A stretch of 64,000 bases of DNA from Meghimatium bilineatum (taxonomy: Eukaryota > Mollusca > Gastropoda > Stylommatophora > Philomycidae). The stretch spans positions 48,516,594 to 48,580,593 of the forward strand of contig CM067306.1 of NCBI GenBank assembly GCA_034231615.1, written 5' to 3'. The position numbers and the translations under genes are program-made. The notes below the pieces were generated by a model, which had not been told where the DNA came from, did no database searches, and worked only from the letters and a program-made list of their open reading frames with translations. Every line of letters begins with the position of its first letter. Position 1 is the stretch's first letter. Below are positions 63,789-64,000 of this stretch, one piece after another.

Positions 63789-63826
63789 TAGATGGATGGA
63801 TGGATGGATAGATGGATGGATAGATG

Positions 63827-63905
<79 letters not shown>
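63789..63905. repeat. (GATA)n/(GATG)n microsatellite
   Basis: Starts with GATG units (63,791-63,830) mixed with GATA, then about 18 perfect GATA units. The transition suggests GATG to GATA drift. Confidence 0.97.
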
Positions 63906-64000
63906 TCACCTTGAATTTAAGCTTTCACTCAGTTTATAATATCGAAAATAATTATTTTTGCCAATGTTTTATTTTTCTTAATAATACGTGGTTCATACAT

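Noticed and set aside
63597-63909. IY-repeat and YLSI-repeat frames over (TA)n and (GATA)n tracts
   Set aside because: Simple translations of microsatellites.

Overview
The window looks like intronic or intergenic DNA from a large, repeat-rich animal genome. It is most likely lophotrochozoan, and I favour a gastropod or other mollusc from the mix of retrotransposons, tRNA-derived SINEs and minisatellites; that placement is inference. There is no bacterial-style gene organisation, no rRNA, no CRISPR and no intact multi-exon gene. The only host coding sequence I can support is one Wnt-family exon on the minus strand (52,916-53,136). It has a clean 3' splice site, a clean 5' splice site, no internal stop, and a conserved block that best fits Wnt6. 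No other Wnt exon was found, so the sequence on either side may be intron.

About a quarter of the window (roughly 16 kb by my tally) is tandem repeat: more than thirty arrays with unit sizes from 16 to about 72 bp and mostly unrelated sequences. The largest are a 36-37 bp array (1.05-2.1 kb), a 37 bp array (5.7-7.1 kb), a 51-52 bp array (10.4-11.65 kb), a 31 bp array with CCCTAA motifs (12.25-13.2 kb), a 42 bp array (31.8-33.45 kb) and a 45 bp array (43.5-44.4 kb). Long open frames across these arrays are artefacts of unit length.

Most of the rest is dead transposon sequence: fragments of several non-LTR retrotransposon families on both strands. The best preserved is a 5'-truncated LINE with reverse transcriptase, RNase H and a C-terminal Cys motif at 26.7-28.8 kb. 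Non-autonomous families are a ~165 bp SINE (here SINE-A) and a relative (SINE-B), a ~270 bp tRNA-derived SINE with a TTTAC-type tail, a ~1.4 kb element with coiled-coil-like coding remnants (element E, two copies), dispersed sequences sharing a hammerhead-like core motif (family F), and two TIR elements nested in LINEs. Several insertions have readable target-site duplications (7-12 bp), giving direct evidence of retroposition and of insertion order.

Two themes stand out. First, the RNase H LINE, SINE-A, SINE-B and element E all end in a similar GAACGCAGAAGAAG-type tail, which suggests one LINE machinery mobilises all of them; one SINE-A copy is a dimer that moved as a unit. Second, several minisatellites are made of identifiable transposon sequence (two of reverse transcriptase codons, one or two of SINE sequence), so this locus shows tandem repeats being born from transposon fragments.
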